Shown: positions 26,592-35,420 of the stretch, piece after piece
How the letters are laid out: every line of letters starts with the position of its first letter
Numbering within the stretch: position 1 is the stretch's first letter
From: Desulfobacteraceae bacterium
Lineage (GTDB): Bacteria > Desulfobacterota > Desulfobacteria > Desulfobacterales > SKZT01
DNA length: 64,000 nt
Assembly: GCA_011389745.1 (NCBI GenBank)
Contig: JAABTQ010000012.1
Location: forward strand, 35,462-99,461
Reading direction: 5' to 3'
The notes under the pieces: generated by a model
The model's database searches: none
What the model was told of the DNA's origin: nothing
The model's input: only the letters and a program-made list of their open reading frames with translations
Made by a program: the position numbers and the translations under genes

Positions 26592-28688
26592 ATGGAAAAC
26601 CAAAACGTTATAAAAAGCCCCCTGTCAAATAAAATCATTGTTTTGTTTTTTCTTGCCATCTTAATAACATTTGCAGAAGTCTCGTCGGTTCAGGCATATG
26701 AAATACATCATCGTCTTTTCATCGAGCTGATTCCGGAAAACCAAAAACTCAAAGCGGTGGATCATATCCGAATAGTCAAAGAGAAATCCGATGATCTCCG
26801 TTTCCGGCTCTCAGAACGTGCAGTAATTAATAGGGTATTACTTGAAGGTAAAAAAATTCCATTTCAATTTATCAGAGGAATTCTTCAGGTGCCTGTCAAA
26901 AAATCTAATACCGGACCAATGGATCTTCTCATTGATTATGAAGTAGTATTTGATGATCCTGTCCCGGAGCTTCCGGCAAATACCGATAATCCGGGATTTG
27001 GTGTTACCGGCACGATTTCTGAAAAAGGAACTTTTCTTTTGAACGGGTCCGGATGGCGTCCTGTAATGCCGAATCATGACTCATCCTGCTCACTAACAGT
27101 CAAAGCACCAAAAGGAGTCATTGCGGTTACGGCCGGACAACGTTTGGGGGAAACTACCGAGGGCGACCATACGATTTCCCGATGGGAAATCGAGCAGCCT
27201 GTGCGAGGTCTTTCACTTTCCGCCGGAAACTATCAGGTTTTTGAAAAACAGGCAGACAAGGTCGCTATCTATGCTTTTTTATTCCCTGAAAGTGCCTACC
27301 TGGCAAAGGATTATATGGATGCCACTGCAAAATATATCCGCATGTATGAATCCATGTTCGGTATGTACCCTTTTCCCAAATTCGCAGTGGTGGAAAATTT
27401 TTTCCCGACAGGGTATGGTTTTGCATCTTATACATTGCTTGGAAGTCAGGTGCTTCGATTACCCTTTATCATCGATACTAGCCTGGGCCACGAAATCGCC
27501 CATTCCTGGTGGGGAAACGGTGTATACCCTGATTATTCCCAGGGCAATTGGAGCGAGGGATTAACAACCTATGTAGCCGACTATCTTTTCAAGGAAAGGC
27601 AATCCGAAAAAGAGGGTCGAAGTTACCGGCTTCAAATGCTCAGAAACTATGCCACCCTGGTGAAACCTTTAAATGATTTTCCTCTGTCCGATTTTACCGG
27701 CCGGACCGATCCGGTGACAAAAGTCATCGGCTATGACAAAGGGGCCATGTTTTTTCACATGCTCCGAAAAAAGGTGGGAGAAGCAAACTTCTGGACCTCA
27801 CTCAGGCAAATATACTCCCGGCAACTGTTCCAAAATACCTCCTGGGATGATTTCAGGGAAATTTTTGAAGAAATCAGCGGAAAACCATTGACACTGTTTT
27901 TTGAACAGTGGATAAAACGCCCGGGATCGCCTCAGTTAATCTTGGAGGATGTCGGCTTCACCCAATTTGCAAATGGTGGCCGGATCACAGGAAAACTTGT
28001 TCAAAGCCCCCCTTTTTATGATCTACGGGTGCCCATGAAATTGGAGACCGACCGTGAGATAATAGCAAAAACAATATCGCTTTACGGGGAAAAAACATCA
28101 TTTGAATTTGCAATACAGGGTACTCCCAAAATACTTACGGCAGATCCGGATATTGATATATTTCGTAAAATGTATCTTTCTGAAATCCCACCGACCATCA
28201 ACAGCCTGAAAGTTTCCGATTCAATGCTGGTGGTATTGGCCGACAGCCTGAATATTGAGGTGGACGGGATTGCAAAATTGCTGATGGAAGGCTTGGGCAT
28301 TAAAAACTATCAAATTGTTGATGAAAAGACTTTGCAGCGACCCAAAATGACCCATCATGACATTTTGTGGATAGGGGTGCCGTCAAAGCATGAAATTTTT
28401 AGATCTTTGCCTGAAACTGTATTTTTTGAACAAGATGGATTTTTGCTTAATAATGTCGGATATTTTGAGCAAGAAGATGTTTTTTTCGCAGTTTTTTCCA
28501 ATCCTGAAGCAACAGACCACGTAGTGGGCCTTTTTTTACCGCTTTCAGACCGAAAGCTTCAGGCCGTGGCCCGTAAAATACCGCATTATGGCAAATACAG
28601 TTATTTAGCTTTTAGAGGAGGACAAAATGTGGATAAAGGAGACTGGCCTGTTGATCAATCTCCGCTTATCGTCCATTTTGTTGATTGA
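26592..28688 (+). CDS. M1-type (gluzincin) metallopeptidase, exported
   Basis: 698 residues from ATG 26592 (a GTG 12 bp upstream is possible; neither has a strong ribosome site). A signal peptide ends VQA|YEI. The zinc site is His300-Glu301-x2-His304 (HEIAHSWWGN) with Glu322 (NWSEGL) as third ligand; the spacing from His304 is 17 residues, one fewer than in classical M1 enzymes. No GAMEN exopeptidase motif is seen; FFPTGYGFASYTLLG occupies the region. After the helical domain come about 170 further residues of unknown fold ending SPLIVHFVD. It is probably a periplasmic peptidase of unknown specificity. Confidence 0.85.
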   Translation: MENQNVIKSPLSNKIIVLFFLAILITFAEVSSVQAYEIHHRLFIELIPENQKLKAVDHIRIVKEKSDDLRFRLSERAVINRVLLEGKKIPFQFIRGILQVPVKKSNTGPMDLLIDYEVVFDDPVPELPANTDNPGFGVTGTISEKGTFLLNGSGWRPVMPNHDSSCSLTVKAPKGVIAVTAGQRLGETTEGDHTISRWEIEQPVRGLSLSAGNYQVFEKQADKVAIYAFLFPESAYLAKDYMDATAKYIRMYESMFGMYPFPKFAVVENFFPTGYGFASYTLLGSQVLRLPFIIDTSLGHEIAHSWWGNGVYPDYSQGNWSEGLTTYVADYLFKERQSEKEGRSYRLQMLRNYATLVKPLNDFPLSDFTGRTDPVTKVIGYDKGAMFFHMLRKKVGEANFWTSLRQIYSRQLFQNTSWDDFREIFEEISGKPLTLFFEQWIKRPGSPQLILEDVGFTQFANGGRITGKLVQSPPFYDLRVPMKLETDREIIAKTISLYGEKTSFEFAIQGTPKILTADPDIDIFRKMYLSEIPPTINSLKVSDSMLVVLADSLNIEVDGIAKLLMEGLGIKNYQIVDEKTLQRPKMTHHDILWIGVPSKHEIFRSLPETVFFEQDGFLLNNVGYFEQEDVFFAVFSNPEATDHVVGLFLPLSDRKLQAVARKIPHYGKYSYLAFRGGQNVDKGDWPVDQSPLIVHFVD

Positions 28689-28734
28689 AATCAGAGGGAT
28701 CGAAGAACCTTTTTGGGATTATATGTAAATGCTT

Positions 28735-28841
28735 ACAAGTAACTTCCCACAAGTCCCCCTTTGAAAAAGGGGGATTTAGGGGGATTTTTAAAATGGCATC
28801 AGTTGTCAAATCCCCCCCGGCCCCCCTTTTTCAAAGGGGGA
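28735..28841. repeat. MITE-like palindromic element, copy 2
   Basis: Begins ACAAGTAACTTCCCAC and carries the same CCCCCTTTGAAAAAGGGGG core, GGGGGATTT spacer and CCCCCCTTTTTCAAAGGGGG arm as the copies at 13009 and 38820. The right end lacks the GTTAC terminus, so it is probably truncated. Confidence 0.78.
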
Positions 28842-28886
28842 ATCTTTTTGATATCGTCCCTACGGGACTGCATTGATTAATATCGG

Positions 28887-29030
28887 GGTTGGCTGTAAAT
28901 ATGTCATCCCTACGGGATTATCCGACGGGTTTTTTAGGTGGCTATATATATACCGATCCTAATGGAACTAATGCCGATAATATATCCGAATCGCCATGTC
29001 CCGTCAGGGACAAAATATTTATAGCCAACC
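28887..29030. repeat. Inverted-repeat mini-element, 144 bp
   Basis: Left arm 28887-28916 (GGTTGGCTGTAAATATG..) and right arm 29000-29030 are imperfect inverted copies of about 30 bp; both contain a TCCCT-(A)CGGG core. A third half-site (TCGTCCCTACGGGACT) sits just upstream at about 28852. This looks like a REP or MITE-type element with no coding capacity. Together with its neighbours it fills the 785-bp gap after the M1 gene, where I see no gene. Confidence 0.7.
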
Positions 29031-29276
29031 TGGTACCCAGAATCCTAAGTCCCGTAGTTATTCAGGGGAAAGTCAAGAAAAATTTGGGCTAAGTTATGCC
29101 CAAAATAAATCAAAAACCAAGGGACTACATATGTGAATGCGTTGGTTAAGAGTTCGGGTCCTTTTTTTTCTCATTTCTTGCCAGACCACCTCTGTAGGTT
29201 TAAAATGGCCAAAATCCAAGATTCATCAAAGGTGACCTGGAAGGCGGCAAATGGAAACACCGTGTCGGCAGGAGCT

Positions 29277-29345
29277 AAAGATTCTTCGTCGGCCGGAAAT
29301 TTGGTTCCGGATGATAGGCGGTATTGTTGGCCTCCTTAGAATGAC
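29277..29345 (-). repeat. Inverted relative of the 26026 tandem repeat
   Basis: Read on the minus strand it starts TCATTCTAAGGAGGCCAAC and ends GGCCGACGAAGAATCT, the same ends and length as the unit at 26243, with a different centre. Confidence 0.7.
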
Positions 29346-29473
29346 GGCAACAGTATAAAAAGACAGACCGTGCTTTCGGAAACCGAAGATTCCTGGTCGC
29401 TCAATATAATTATGTGTCAGAGAACAAAGCTTTGATAAATAAAAAACAACTATTTGGTACAAGGAAATCAACA

Positions 29474-30322
29474 ATGAAAATGGAAAAGTATGTTTTATCA
29501 TCCGTTTCACTCATTATTTTTATGGCTTCTTTTATTTTGGCTCCTAAAGGTTTTGCTTATCAGCTTTTAGATCTGGCTTCAGGTGAAACAGCAGCACTAA
29601 AGGAATCCGTGGAGAAATTAAAGGCCAACAGACTTATTATAGTGGGTGAGCTTCACAGCAACGAAGAACACCACCGGATTCAGTTGGCGGTAATCAAGGC
29701 TTTACATGGCGCAGGGGTAAAGGTGGCCATCGGTCTTGAAATGTTTCGCCAGGACAGCCAGGAGGATCTAGATCGTTGGATTTCGGAAGAAATGTCGCCT
29801 GCTGATTTTCACAAACGCTATTATGATAACTGGAATTACCCCTGGCCTGCTTACAGCATGATTTTCGACTATGCCCGCGAGAACAAAATTCCCATGGTAG
29901 GTATGAATGTCAGCAGGGCAATTACCCGGCAGGTGGCTCGTAAAGGCTTTGATTCCTTATCCGAGGAGCAAAAAGATAAACTGGAAGATGTGGTCTGTAT
30001 CGTAGATGAAACATATATGGCATTTATCAGGAAAGCTTTCGGAGACCATTCGCATGGCAGACTGGACTTTATTCATTTCTGTGAAGCTCAACTTGTATGG
30101 GACAACATTATGGCAATACATGCACTGGACTACCTCAAGTCAAACCCTGAGAGCGTTATGGTGCTTTTAACCGGAGTCGGCCATGCTCTTAAGCTGGGAA
30201 TTCCCGCACAAATTGAAAAACGTTCTTTCCTGCAGCATGTGGTTGTACTTCCTGAAACCCCCGGGTATATTTCCCCGGAGAAAATGACCCTCGAAGAAAC
30301 TGACTATTTAATTTTAAAATAA
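29474..30322 (+). CDS. ChaN-family (haem-binding/TIKI-like) protein, exported
   Basis: 282 residues from ATG 29474, supported by AAGGA eight bases upstream; an earlier in-frame start lies in repeat DNA. A signal peptide (about 1-28) is followed by LIIVGELHSNEEHHRIQ, the metal/substrate motif of the ChaN/TIKI fold, GLEMFRQDSQ, and a late LLTGVGHALKLGIP. Family members include haem-binding lipoproteins and Gly-His-motif metallo-hydrolases. No lipobox is obvious. It lies downstream of the M1 peptidase, separated by repeats, so co-transcription is uncertain. Confidence 0.85.
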   Translation: MKMEKYVLSSVSLIIFMASFILAPKGFAYQLLDLASGETAALKESVEKLKANRLIIVGELHSNEEHHRIQLAVIKALHGAGVKVAIGLEMFRQDSQEDLDRWISEEMSPADFHKRYYDNWNYPWPAYSMIFDYARENKIPMVGMNVSRAITRQVARKGFDSLSEEQKDKLEDVVCIVDETYMAFIRKAFGDHSHGRLDFIHFCEAQLVWDNIMAIHALDYLKSNPESVMVLLTGVGHALKLGIPAQIEKRSFLQHVVVLPETPGYISPEKMTLEETDYLILK

Positions 30323-30346
30323 ATCACAAAGGATAACCAATAAAAA

Positions 30347-30886
30347 ATGACAAACTATTGCAGCAGCTGCGGCAAGCCCACAGTTATCGTAACGCCCCTT
30401 GGAGATGACCGGCTCAGGCAGGTGTGTCCTTCCTGCAACACGATCCATTATGAAAATCCGAAAGTGGTTGTGGGTTGCATTCCCCAATGGAAGGATAAAA
30501 TTCTTCTGTGTCGGCGGGCTATTGAGCCGCGTTATGCGAAATGGACTCTGCCTGCAGGATTTTTGGAAATTGGGGAGACAGTTGCTGAAGGCGCAAAGCG
30601 GGAAACCCTTGAAGAGGCTTGTGCCGGAGTCGATGATCTGGTTGCCTATGCTCTGTACAACTTGTCTTTTATAGGCCAGATCTATATCATGTTTCGGGGT
30701 CGCTTGATTAATAACGACTATAAACCAGGGCATGAAAGCCTTTCAGTTGACTTGTTCAATGAAAATGAAATACCCTGGGATGATCTTGCATTTCCGGTGG
30801 TCGAAAAGACATTAAAAAAATATTTCACCAGTCGAAAAACCGGAGAATTCAATTTTTTCATCGGAGATATAAGCCGATCGTCATAA
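30347..30886 (+). CDS. Nudix hydrolase with N-terminal zinc ribbon
   Basis: 179 residues. Two Cys pairs (CSSCG near residue 5 and CPSC near 28) form a zinc ribbon. The Nudix box runs GFLEIGETVAEGAKRETLEE, matching GX5EX7REUXEE. This arrangement is typical of NADH-pyrophosphatase-like and ADP-sugar-type Nudix proteins; it hydrolyses a nucleoside diphosphate linked to another moiety. It starts 24 bp after the ChaN-like gene and is probably in the same unit. Confidence 0.9.
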   Translation: MTNYCSSCGKPTVIVTPLGDDRLRQVCPSCNTIHYENPKVVVGCIPQWKDKILLCRRAIEPRYAKWTLPAGFLEIGETVAEGAKRETLEEACAGVDDLVAYALYNLSFIGQIYIMFRGRLINNDYKPGHESLSVDLFNENEIPWDDLAFPVVEKTLKKYFTSRKTGEFNFFIGDISRSS

Positions 30887-30939
30887 TACACAGCCTTAGG
30901 CCATGTGGCATTGTTATGAATATTCAAGGTTTTCAAATT

Positions 30940-31779
30940 TCATACCTCATCGGTAAACCTGATATATTCGTCGGCTTCCTGATGACGTCCGCGTTTTTTG
31001 CACCCTGTGGCATAGATTAAACATTTTTCTTTAAGTTTTGCCACGGCGGCTTTTCTTTGTTCACTGATCAGGATATCTTGATTCAGAAGTTTTTTTATGG
31101 CCTTTATGCGATATTTATCCAGCATAGGGTTACGTGAAAGCTGATCACTGTGGCCTCCTCTCTTAATGATCAATGCTTCATCAATAAGATAAACCGGATA
31201 GGCAAGGCTTACTCTAAGCCAAAGATCATAATCCTCACAGGCAGGAAAACTCTCATCAAAAAAACCCACCATGTCCATCAGTTCCCGCTTAAACATGACA
31301 GCTGAGGGACTGACAAGGCAAAGGTTTAACGACGGCTCAAAAATCATTCCTGAAAGCTTTTTATGGTGTTTGCAAGGATTGACTTTTTTGCCGTTTCTGA
31401 TCCATATTTCTTGTGTCTGGCAAATCACGGCATCCGGATTATTTCGAAAAAAAGACATCTGCCGGTCCAGTTTTTCCGGAAGCCATAAATCATCGGAGTC
31501 AAGAAGAGCGATGAATTCTCCTGAACTTGCAATTATACCCCGGTTTCTGGCCGCACTGACCCCCTGGTTTGCCTGGCGAATTATCCGGAGTTTGTTGCCA
31601 TAGCTATCCAGAATTTCGGATGTATTGTCATCAGACCCATCATCGACAACAATCAGTTCATAAGCATCAAATGTTTGAGAAAATACCGAATCGATCGATT
31701 CTTTTAGGATCCATCCACGATTGTACGTGGGAATGATCACGCTGACTTCAACCTTTTTTTTCTTTTGTTCACAAGTCAT
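30940..31779 (-). CDS. Family 2 glycosyltransferase
   Basis: 279 residues. The GT-A motifs VSVIIPTYNRGW, LIVVDDGSDDNT, ARNRGI and the DXD-like LLDSDDLW are all present, followed by SFPACEDYDLWLRVS. No membrane segment. It probably transfers a sugar in cell-surface glycan synthesis. It stands alone on the minus strand, converging with the Nudix gene, and is not adjacent to the EPS locus. Confidence 0.9.
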   Translation of the reverse strand: MTCEQKKKKVEVSVIIPTYNRGWILKESIDSVFSQTFDAYELIVVDDGSDDNTSEILDSYGNKLRIIRQANQGVSAARNRGIIASSGEFIALLDSDDLWLPEKLDRQMSFFRNNPDAVICQTQEIWIRNGKKVNPCKHHKKLSGMIFEPSLNLCLVSPSAVMFKRELMDMVGFFDESFPACEDYDLWLRVSLAYPVYLIDEALIIKRGGHSDQLSRNPMLDKYRIKAIKKLLNQDILISEQRKAAVAKLKEKCLIYATGCKKRGRHQEADEYIRFTDEV

Positions 31780-31941
31780 ATTTTTATCTTTATTTATAGT
31801 TCATATAAAATTATTGGGTTAATCCATATAAGTTTATAACATTCAAAAAAAATTGTCATTATTGATAAATCTTGTTAGGCTGAAAAAAAACATGCACTTA
31901 AAGAAATATTTTCTTTGATTTTTTGTAAAAGGAGAAAATCG

Positions 31942-32337
31942 ATGCCTGGAATTCTAATGCGGTGGCTTATTCTTACCGTAGCTATTATTGTGACCTCTTA
32001 TTTGCTGGATGGGATTAAAATAACCGGATTTTTCTCTGCGATCTTTTCTGCTGCATTTCTGGGGATTTTAAATGCCTTTTTCAGACCGATTCTGCTTGTT
32101 TTGACTCTTCCTATAAACATACTCAGTCTCGGTCTGTTCACTTTTGTCATCAATGCTCTTCTGCTTTTAATGGCATCCGGGGTGATACCCGGATTTACAA
32201 TCAGCGGTTTCTGGACAGCTCTTTTCGGATCATTGTTGATCAGTCTGGTCAGCTTTATACTCAATACATTTATAGGCGGACATGGCACTGTTGTCTATTT
32301 GGATAGAAAAACTCCGGGCAGAAATCCATGGGAATGA
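31942..32337 (+). CDS. Small membrane protein, phage-holin family 4 type
   Basis: 131 residues from ATG 31942 with AAAAGGAG upstream, which excludes an earlier in-frame start. Four hydrophobic helices; the sequence ILNAFFRPILLVLTLPINIL and the repeated G-rich helices match the Phage_holin_4_2 (YvlD-type) family of chromosomal membrane proteins. Despite the name these are not usually prophage genes. Function unknown. Confidence 0.82.
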   Translation: MPGILMRWLILTVAIIVTSYLLDGIKITGFFSAIFSAAFLGILNAFFRPILLVLTLPINILSLGLFTFVINALLLLMASGVIPGFTISGFWTALFGSLLISLVSFILNTFIGGHGTVVYLDRKTPGRNPWE

Positions 32338-32367
32338 AAAGACAGGCAATTTCATCGATATCGTTAG

Positions 32368-32529
32368 GCTTTACCCATCATGGTCTCTACGTGCTTTTGC
32401 CGGACCAGCGGTCTTAACAGTTTAAAACCGCTGGGTATTTCAGAACTGTTCACAAAACCTTTTGACAGCCGAAATATTGCCGCTGTGATCCGTCGTGTCA
32501 TGGAAACAAAGGGGAGCCCAGAATCATGA
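32368..32529 (+). pseudogene. Remnant of a response-regulator receiver domain
   Basis: An in-frame stretch of 53 codons between TAG and TGA reads LPIMVST early and GISELFTKPFDSRNIAAVI later, the beta-4 and beta-5/alpha-5 signatures of a CheY-type receiver. The front half with the phospho-Asp is missing and no start codon or ribosome site is present. An 8-bp perfect hairpin (CCAGCGGT with ACCGCTGG) falls inside. I read it as the tail of a deleted gene. Confidence 0.5.
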
Positions 32530-32564
32530 TATAGCATCTTCGGTGTTGATTGTGCTGATACTTC

Positions 32565-32843
32565 CTACTCAACAGCACCGCTCATATAGAAAAACATTCG
32601 TTCACGCCAAATATCATCATAGAAAATACATACATCCCCTCCTTCACGTCTTGAAGCCACTATGGTTCCAAAATGTTCGGGGGCCAGATCAGAGCAAGCA
32701 TCACCTGTCCATGTATGAAATTCAGGCTTGACCGATATAAACTTCTCAAACTGCTCCGGTGTGACCGATACCCTGCAACCTGCATCCGGAAGGACAATAC
32801 TGTCTTCTTTTTTGGTTCTGTCATGCACGAAATATGCAATCAT
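32565..32843 (-). CDS. Small hypothetical protein
   Basis: 92 residues from ATG 32843, preceded by AAAAAGGAGAAAAAA, a very good ribosome site. Soluble, acidic and aromatic, with no recognised motif (MIAYFVHDRT at the start, DDIWRERMFFYMSG near the end). The ribosome site and lack of a better overlapping frame support a real gene. Function unknown. Confidence 0.65.
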   Translation of the reverse strand: MIAYFVHDRTKKEDSIVLPDAGCRVSVTPEQFEKFISVKPEFHTWTGDACSDLAPEHFGTIVASRREGGDVCIFYDDIWRERMFFYMSGAVE

Positions 32844-33054
32844 TTTTTTCTCCTTTTTTTAAAAGGGTTACATAAATTAAATTCTATTATAATCACGATT
32901 AGCCGACCGGCGAATCCTTCCCCCAAAAATAACGGAAAGAGAAATTCGCCCTTCCTTCCAGCATGGATTAATAAAAATCAGCTAAAAAATTTTCAGTCTG
33001 ATTTTAGTTGGCTTCCACCGCAGATATCTCATCTATGCTGCTTCCATGGGTAGC

Positions 33055-33083
33055 TTGACTTGGTTCGGGCGTTTTGATATTTT
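33055..33083 (+). promoter_or_regulatory. Sigma70 promoter for the kinase-nrf block
   Basis: TTGACT at 33055-33060, a 17-bp spacer and TATTTT at 33078-33083, about 100 bp upstream of the kinase start. The rest of the 315-bp gap from 32844 holds nothing I recognise. Confidence 0.5.
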
Positions 33084-33182
33084 CTTTGTTAATTATGGAA
33101 TTCAGGCTTTTGGGCTTGGTCATTGATCTGATTAAAACCAACCCTTAACTTTTACCGGTTGAATCGTTTAAAGTATCTTCTT

Positions 33183-34634
33183 ATGCATCGGTTTTCAGGC
33201 ATTACGGCCAAGTTGTTCATATGGTTTTTTTTGTTTGTGATGATTTTTTTCAGCACGGTTTTCATGCTCTATATCAATGTCCATAAGATGATGAGAATAT
33301 CCGAAAACATTGTAAACAAAAACCATACAATTGCATCTGCATCCAAAAAAATGGTTGAACATTTGCTCAGCATGGAAGAAAATGAAAAAAAATATTTTGT
33401 TTTAAAAAAGACGGATTATCTGGACAATTTTTTTTCAGCTCAAAACGAGTTTGAAAAAAATTTGAAAGATATCCTTCAGATAGAAGCCATGGGGGCAAAA
33501 ACTTCACAAAACTGGAATCAATTGTATGACCAGTATCTTCTTAAAGCATTGCTCCCGAATGATTTGTCTAGAATCGAACAGTCAAATGATTTATGGATAT
33601 CTGAATCCGATATCAACTCATGGCTGGATGCCATATCATCAGCCCGCCTTGACAATGAAAATGAAATGGAGCAGGCCAACACCGAACTGAACAGACGTGG
33701 TATCCTCACAGTTCAGACCGGCCTTGCAGGATTAGGCATTTCCATACTTGTCGGCCTTTTTGGCGGTATGATGTTATCACACTCCATGATCAGACCGATG
33801 GGGGAGTTGCTCAAAGGCATTCGTTCAATTAGCCGGGATCGACCCATCGATCCCATTAAAATCAACTCTTCGGATGAACTGGGTGAGCTGGCAAGTTCTT
33901 TTAATGAAATGGCCATGAGGCTTAAAGAGGAACAAAGAATGCGGTCGGATTTCATATCCATGCTGAGCCATGAAATAAGAACCCCCCTGACATCCATTAG
34001 AGAATCCATCAATTTAATCAACGAAGGCATTATGGGAGATGTCAATGAACGCCAGAAACGCTTCCTGGAAATTGCCGGGTTTGAAATGGGACGGGTAAGT
34101 GAGCTATTGAACAGAATTATGCAGGTGTCATATCTTGAATCAGGTGCCTTGGAGATTCAAACCGAGTCGATTCAGGTTTCTGAGTTCGTAAATATATGTA
34201 TTAATCAAATGAGACCATCTCTTGAAGGCAAGGATATTTCCATAGAAGTAAATATAGATCCTAATCTTTCCAATACCATGGGTGATCCCAAGTTTATCCA
34301 ACAAGTATTTGTCAATCTCATTGGAAATGCGATCAAATTTTCCCCCTCTAATAGTGCTGTGAGGGTTGCGGCCACATTTCATCAAAATCGAAATTTTTTA
34401 CAGTTTACAGTTGCTGATAGCGGACCCGGAATTCCGGAAGATGAGCAACCGTTTATTTTTAACAAATACTATAGGGCGAAAGGCGTCCGGGGCCATATGG
34501 ACGGCGCTGGTTTGGGACTCAGTATCGCCCGTCATATCATCGAAGCCCACGGTGGAAATATCTGGGTAATAAGTGAAATGGGTAAGGGAACTGCCTTTTA
34601 TTTTACTCTTCCGATTTTTCCACAATACCAGTAA
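33183..34634 (+). CDS. Membrane sensor histidine kinase (NrfS/GlrK-like)
   Basis: 483 residues from ATG 33183; a TTG at 33159 adds eight residues, and neither has a strong ribosome site. Two membrane helices (about 11-33 and 180-200) flank a periplasmic helical sensor region of about 145 residues. HAMP follows, then HisKA with the phospho-acceptor in MLSHEIRTPL, and HATPase_c with N (NLIGNAIKFSP), DSGPGIP and GAGLGLSIARHI boxes. The order kinase, lipoprotein, sigma54 regulator matches the QseE/GlrK-type systems. Because nrfHA follow directly, the closest functional parallel is the NrfS/NrfR nitrite-responsive pair of Desulfovibrio. The signal sensed is inferred, not shown. Confidence 0.9.
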   Translation: MHRFSGITAKLFIWFFLFVMIFFSTVFMLYINVHKMMRISENIVNKNHTIASASKKMVEHLLSMEENEKKYFVLKKTDYLDNFFSAQNEFEKNLKDILQIEAMGAKTSQNWNQLYDQYLLKALLPNDLSRIEQSNDLWISESDINSWLDAISSARLDNENEMEQANTELNRRGILTVQTGLAGLGISILVGLFGGMMLSHSMIRPMGELLKGIRSISRDRPIDPIKINSSDELGELASSFNEMAMRLKEEQRMRSDFISMLSHEIRTPLTSIRESINLINEGIMGDVNERQKRFLEIAGFEMGRVSELLNRIMQVSYLESGALEIQTESIQVSEFVNICINQMRPSLEGKDISIEVNIDPNLSNTMGDPKFIQQVFVNLIGNAIKFSPSNSAVRVAATFHQNRNFLQFTVADSGPGIPEDEQPFIFNKYYRAKGVRGHMDGAGLGLSIARHIIEAHGGNIWVISEMGKGTAFYFTLPIFPQYQ

Positions 34635-34649
34635 AAAAGAAAGACAATC

Positions 34650-35420
34650 ATGAATAAGAAAACAATTACATATAACATAAGAAGGTTTCTTCGGAAAATA
34701 TTAATGCTGGTAGTTTTTTTTCAACTTTTTAGCTGTATGGGGAGTCTTCCTGTCCAATATACAAATGAAAACGAGGATAAAAAAATGCTTGCGGATGCAA
34801 ATGATGCCTATAAAAATAAATCCTTTGTGATTGCGGAAGAATTATTCTCCAAACTGTATGGAAAAGCTCACAGCAATGATGTAAGGCGGATTGCACTTTA
34901 CGGATTGGCTTGTACCCGACTGGTACTTGCGACAAACGATGAGGAATTTAACCAGGCTTTTAATTTATGGTATTCCTGGTATAATATGCCTTCCGGAAAT
35001 ATTTCTGAAGAAAATCCACGGATGATAGCGTCAGTTTTTGAAAAAATGATTTCCAGCCGATGGAATTTCGATGCCTTCACAGAAAAAACAATCATGGATA
35101 ACGCTCCTGATGATATGAAAAATACTGAGTATCCGACAAAATCGCCGTCAAATCTTGTTGAGAATCCATCCGAAAAAGGGCTTGGTTATGAACAACCGGC
35201 AATGGATAAAAATCAGCTTCCGATCAGCGGCATTGAAACATCAAATCCAGGTATCGAAATTCAATATCTTCTGGAATCCCGGGAAAAAGAGATTTTAAAG
35301 TTAAGACAACAACTTGGAAGCATGGAAAAAAATATGAAATCACTTAAAAATCAGATTCACGCCATCGAAGAAATTCATCAGGAGATATTTGAAAAAAAGA
35401 AAGGTATGCGCCTTCGTTGA
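34650..35420 (+). CDS. Lipoprotein between kinase and regulator (QseG-like position)
   Basis: 256 residues. A signal peptide ends in a possible lipobox LFSC (Cys about 29). The middle has TPR-like helices (ADANDAYKNKSFVIAEELF) and the last 50 residues (REKEILKLRQQLGSMEKN...) form a coiled coil. In enteric QseEGF/GlrK systems an outer-membrane lipoprotein (QseG/YfhG) sits at the same position and acts with the kinase; sequence similarity is not evident by eye. It starts 15 bp after the kinase and overlaps the regulator by four bases. Confidence 0.8.
   Translation: MNKKTITYNIRRFLRKILMLVVFFQLFSCMGSLPVQYTNENEDKKMLADANDAYKNKSFVIAEELFSKLYGKAHSNDVRRIALYGLACTRLVLATNDEEFNQAFNLWYSWYNMPSGNISEENPRMIASVFEKMISSRWNFDAFTEKTIMDNAPDDMKNTEYPTKSPSNLVENPSEKGLGYEQPAMDKNQLPISGIETSNPGIEIQYLLESREKEILKLRQQLGSMEKNMKSLKNQIHAIEEIHQEIFEKKKGMRLR

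Noticed and set aside
32844..33158. Sigma54 promoter before the kinase gene (TTGGCTTCCACCGCA)
   Set aside because: GG and GC are separated by 8 bp, not 10, so it does not fit the consensus.
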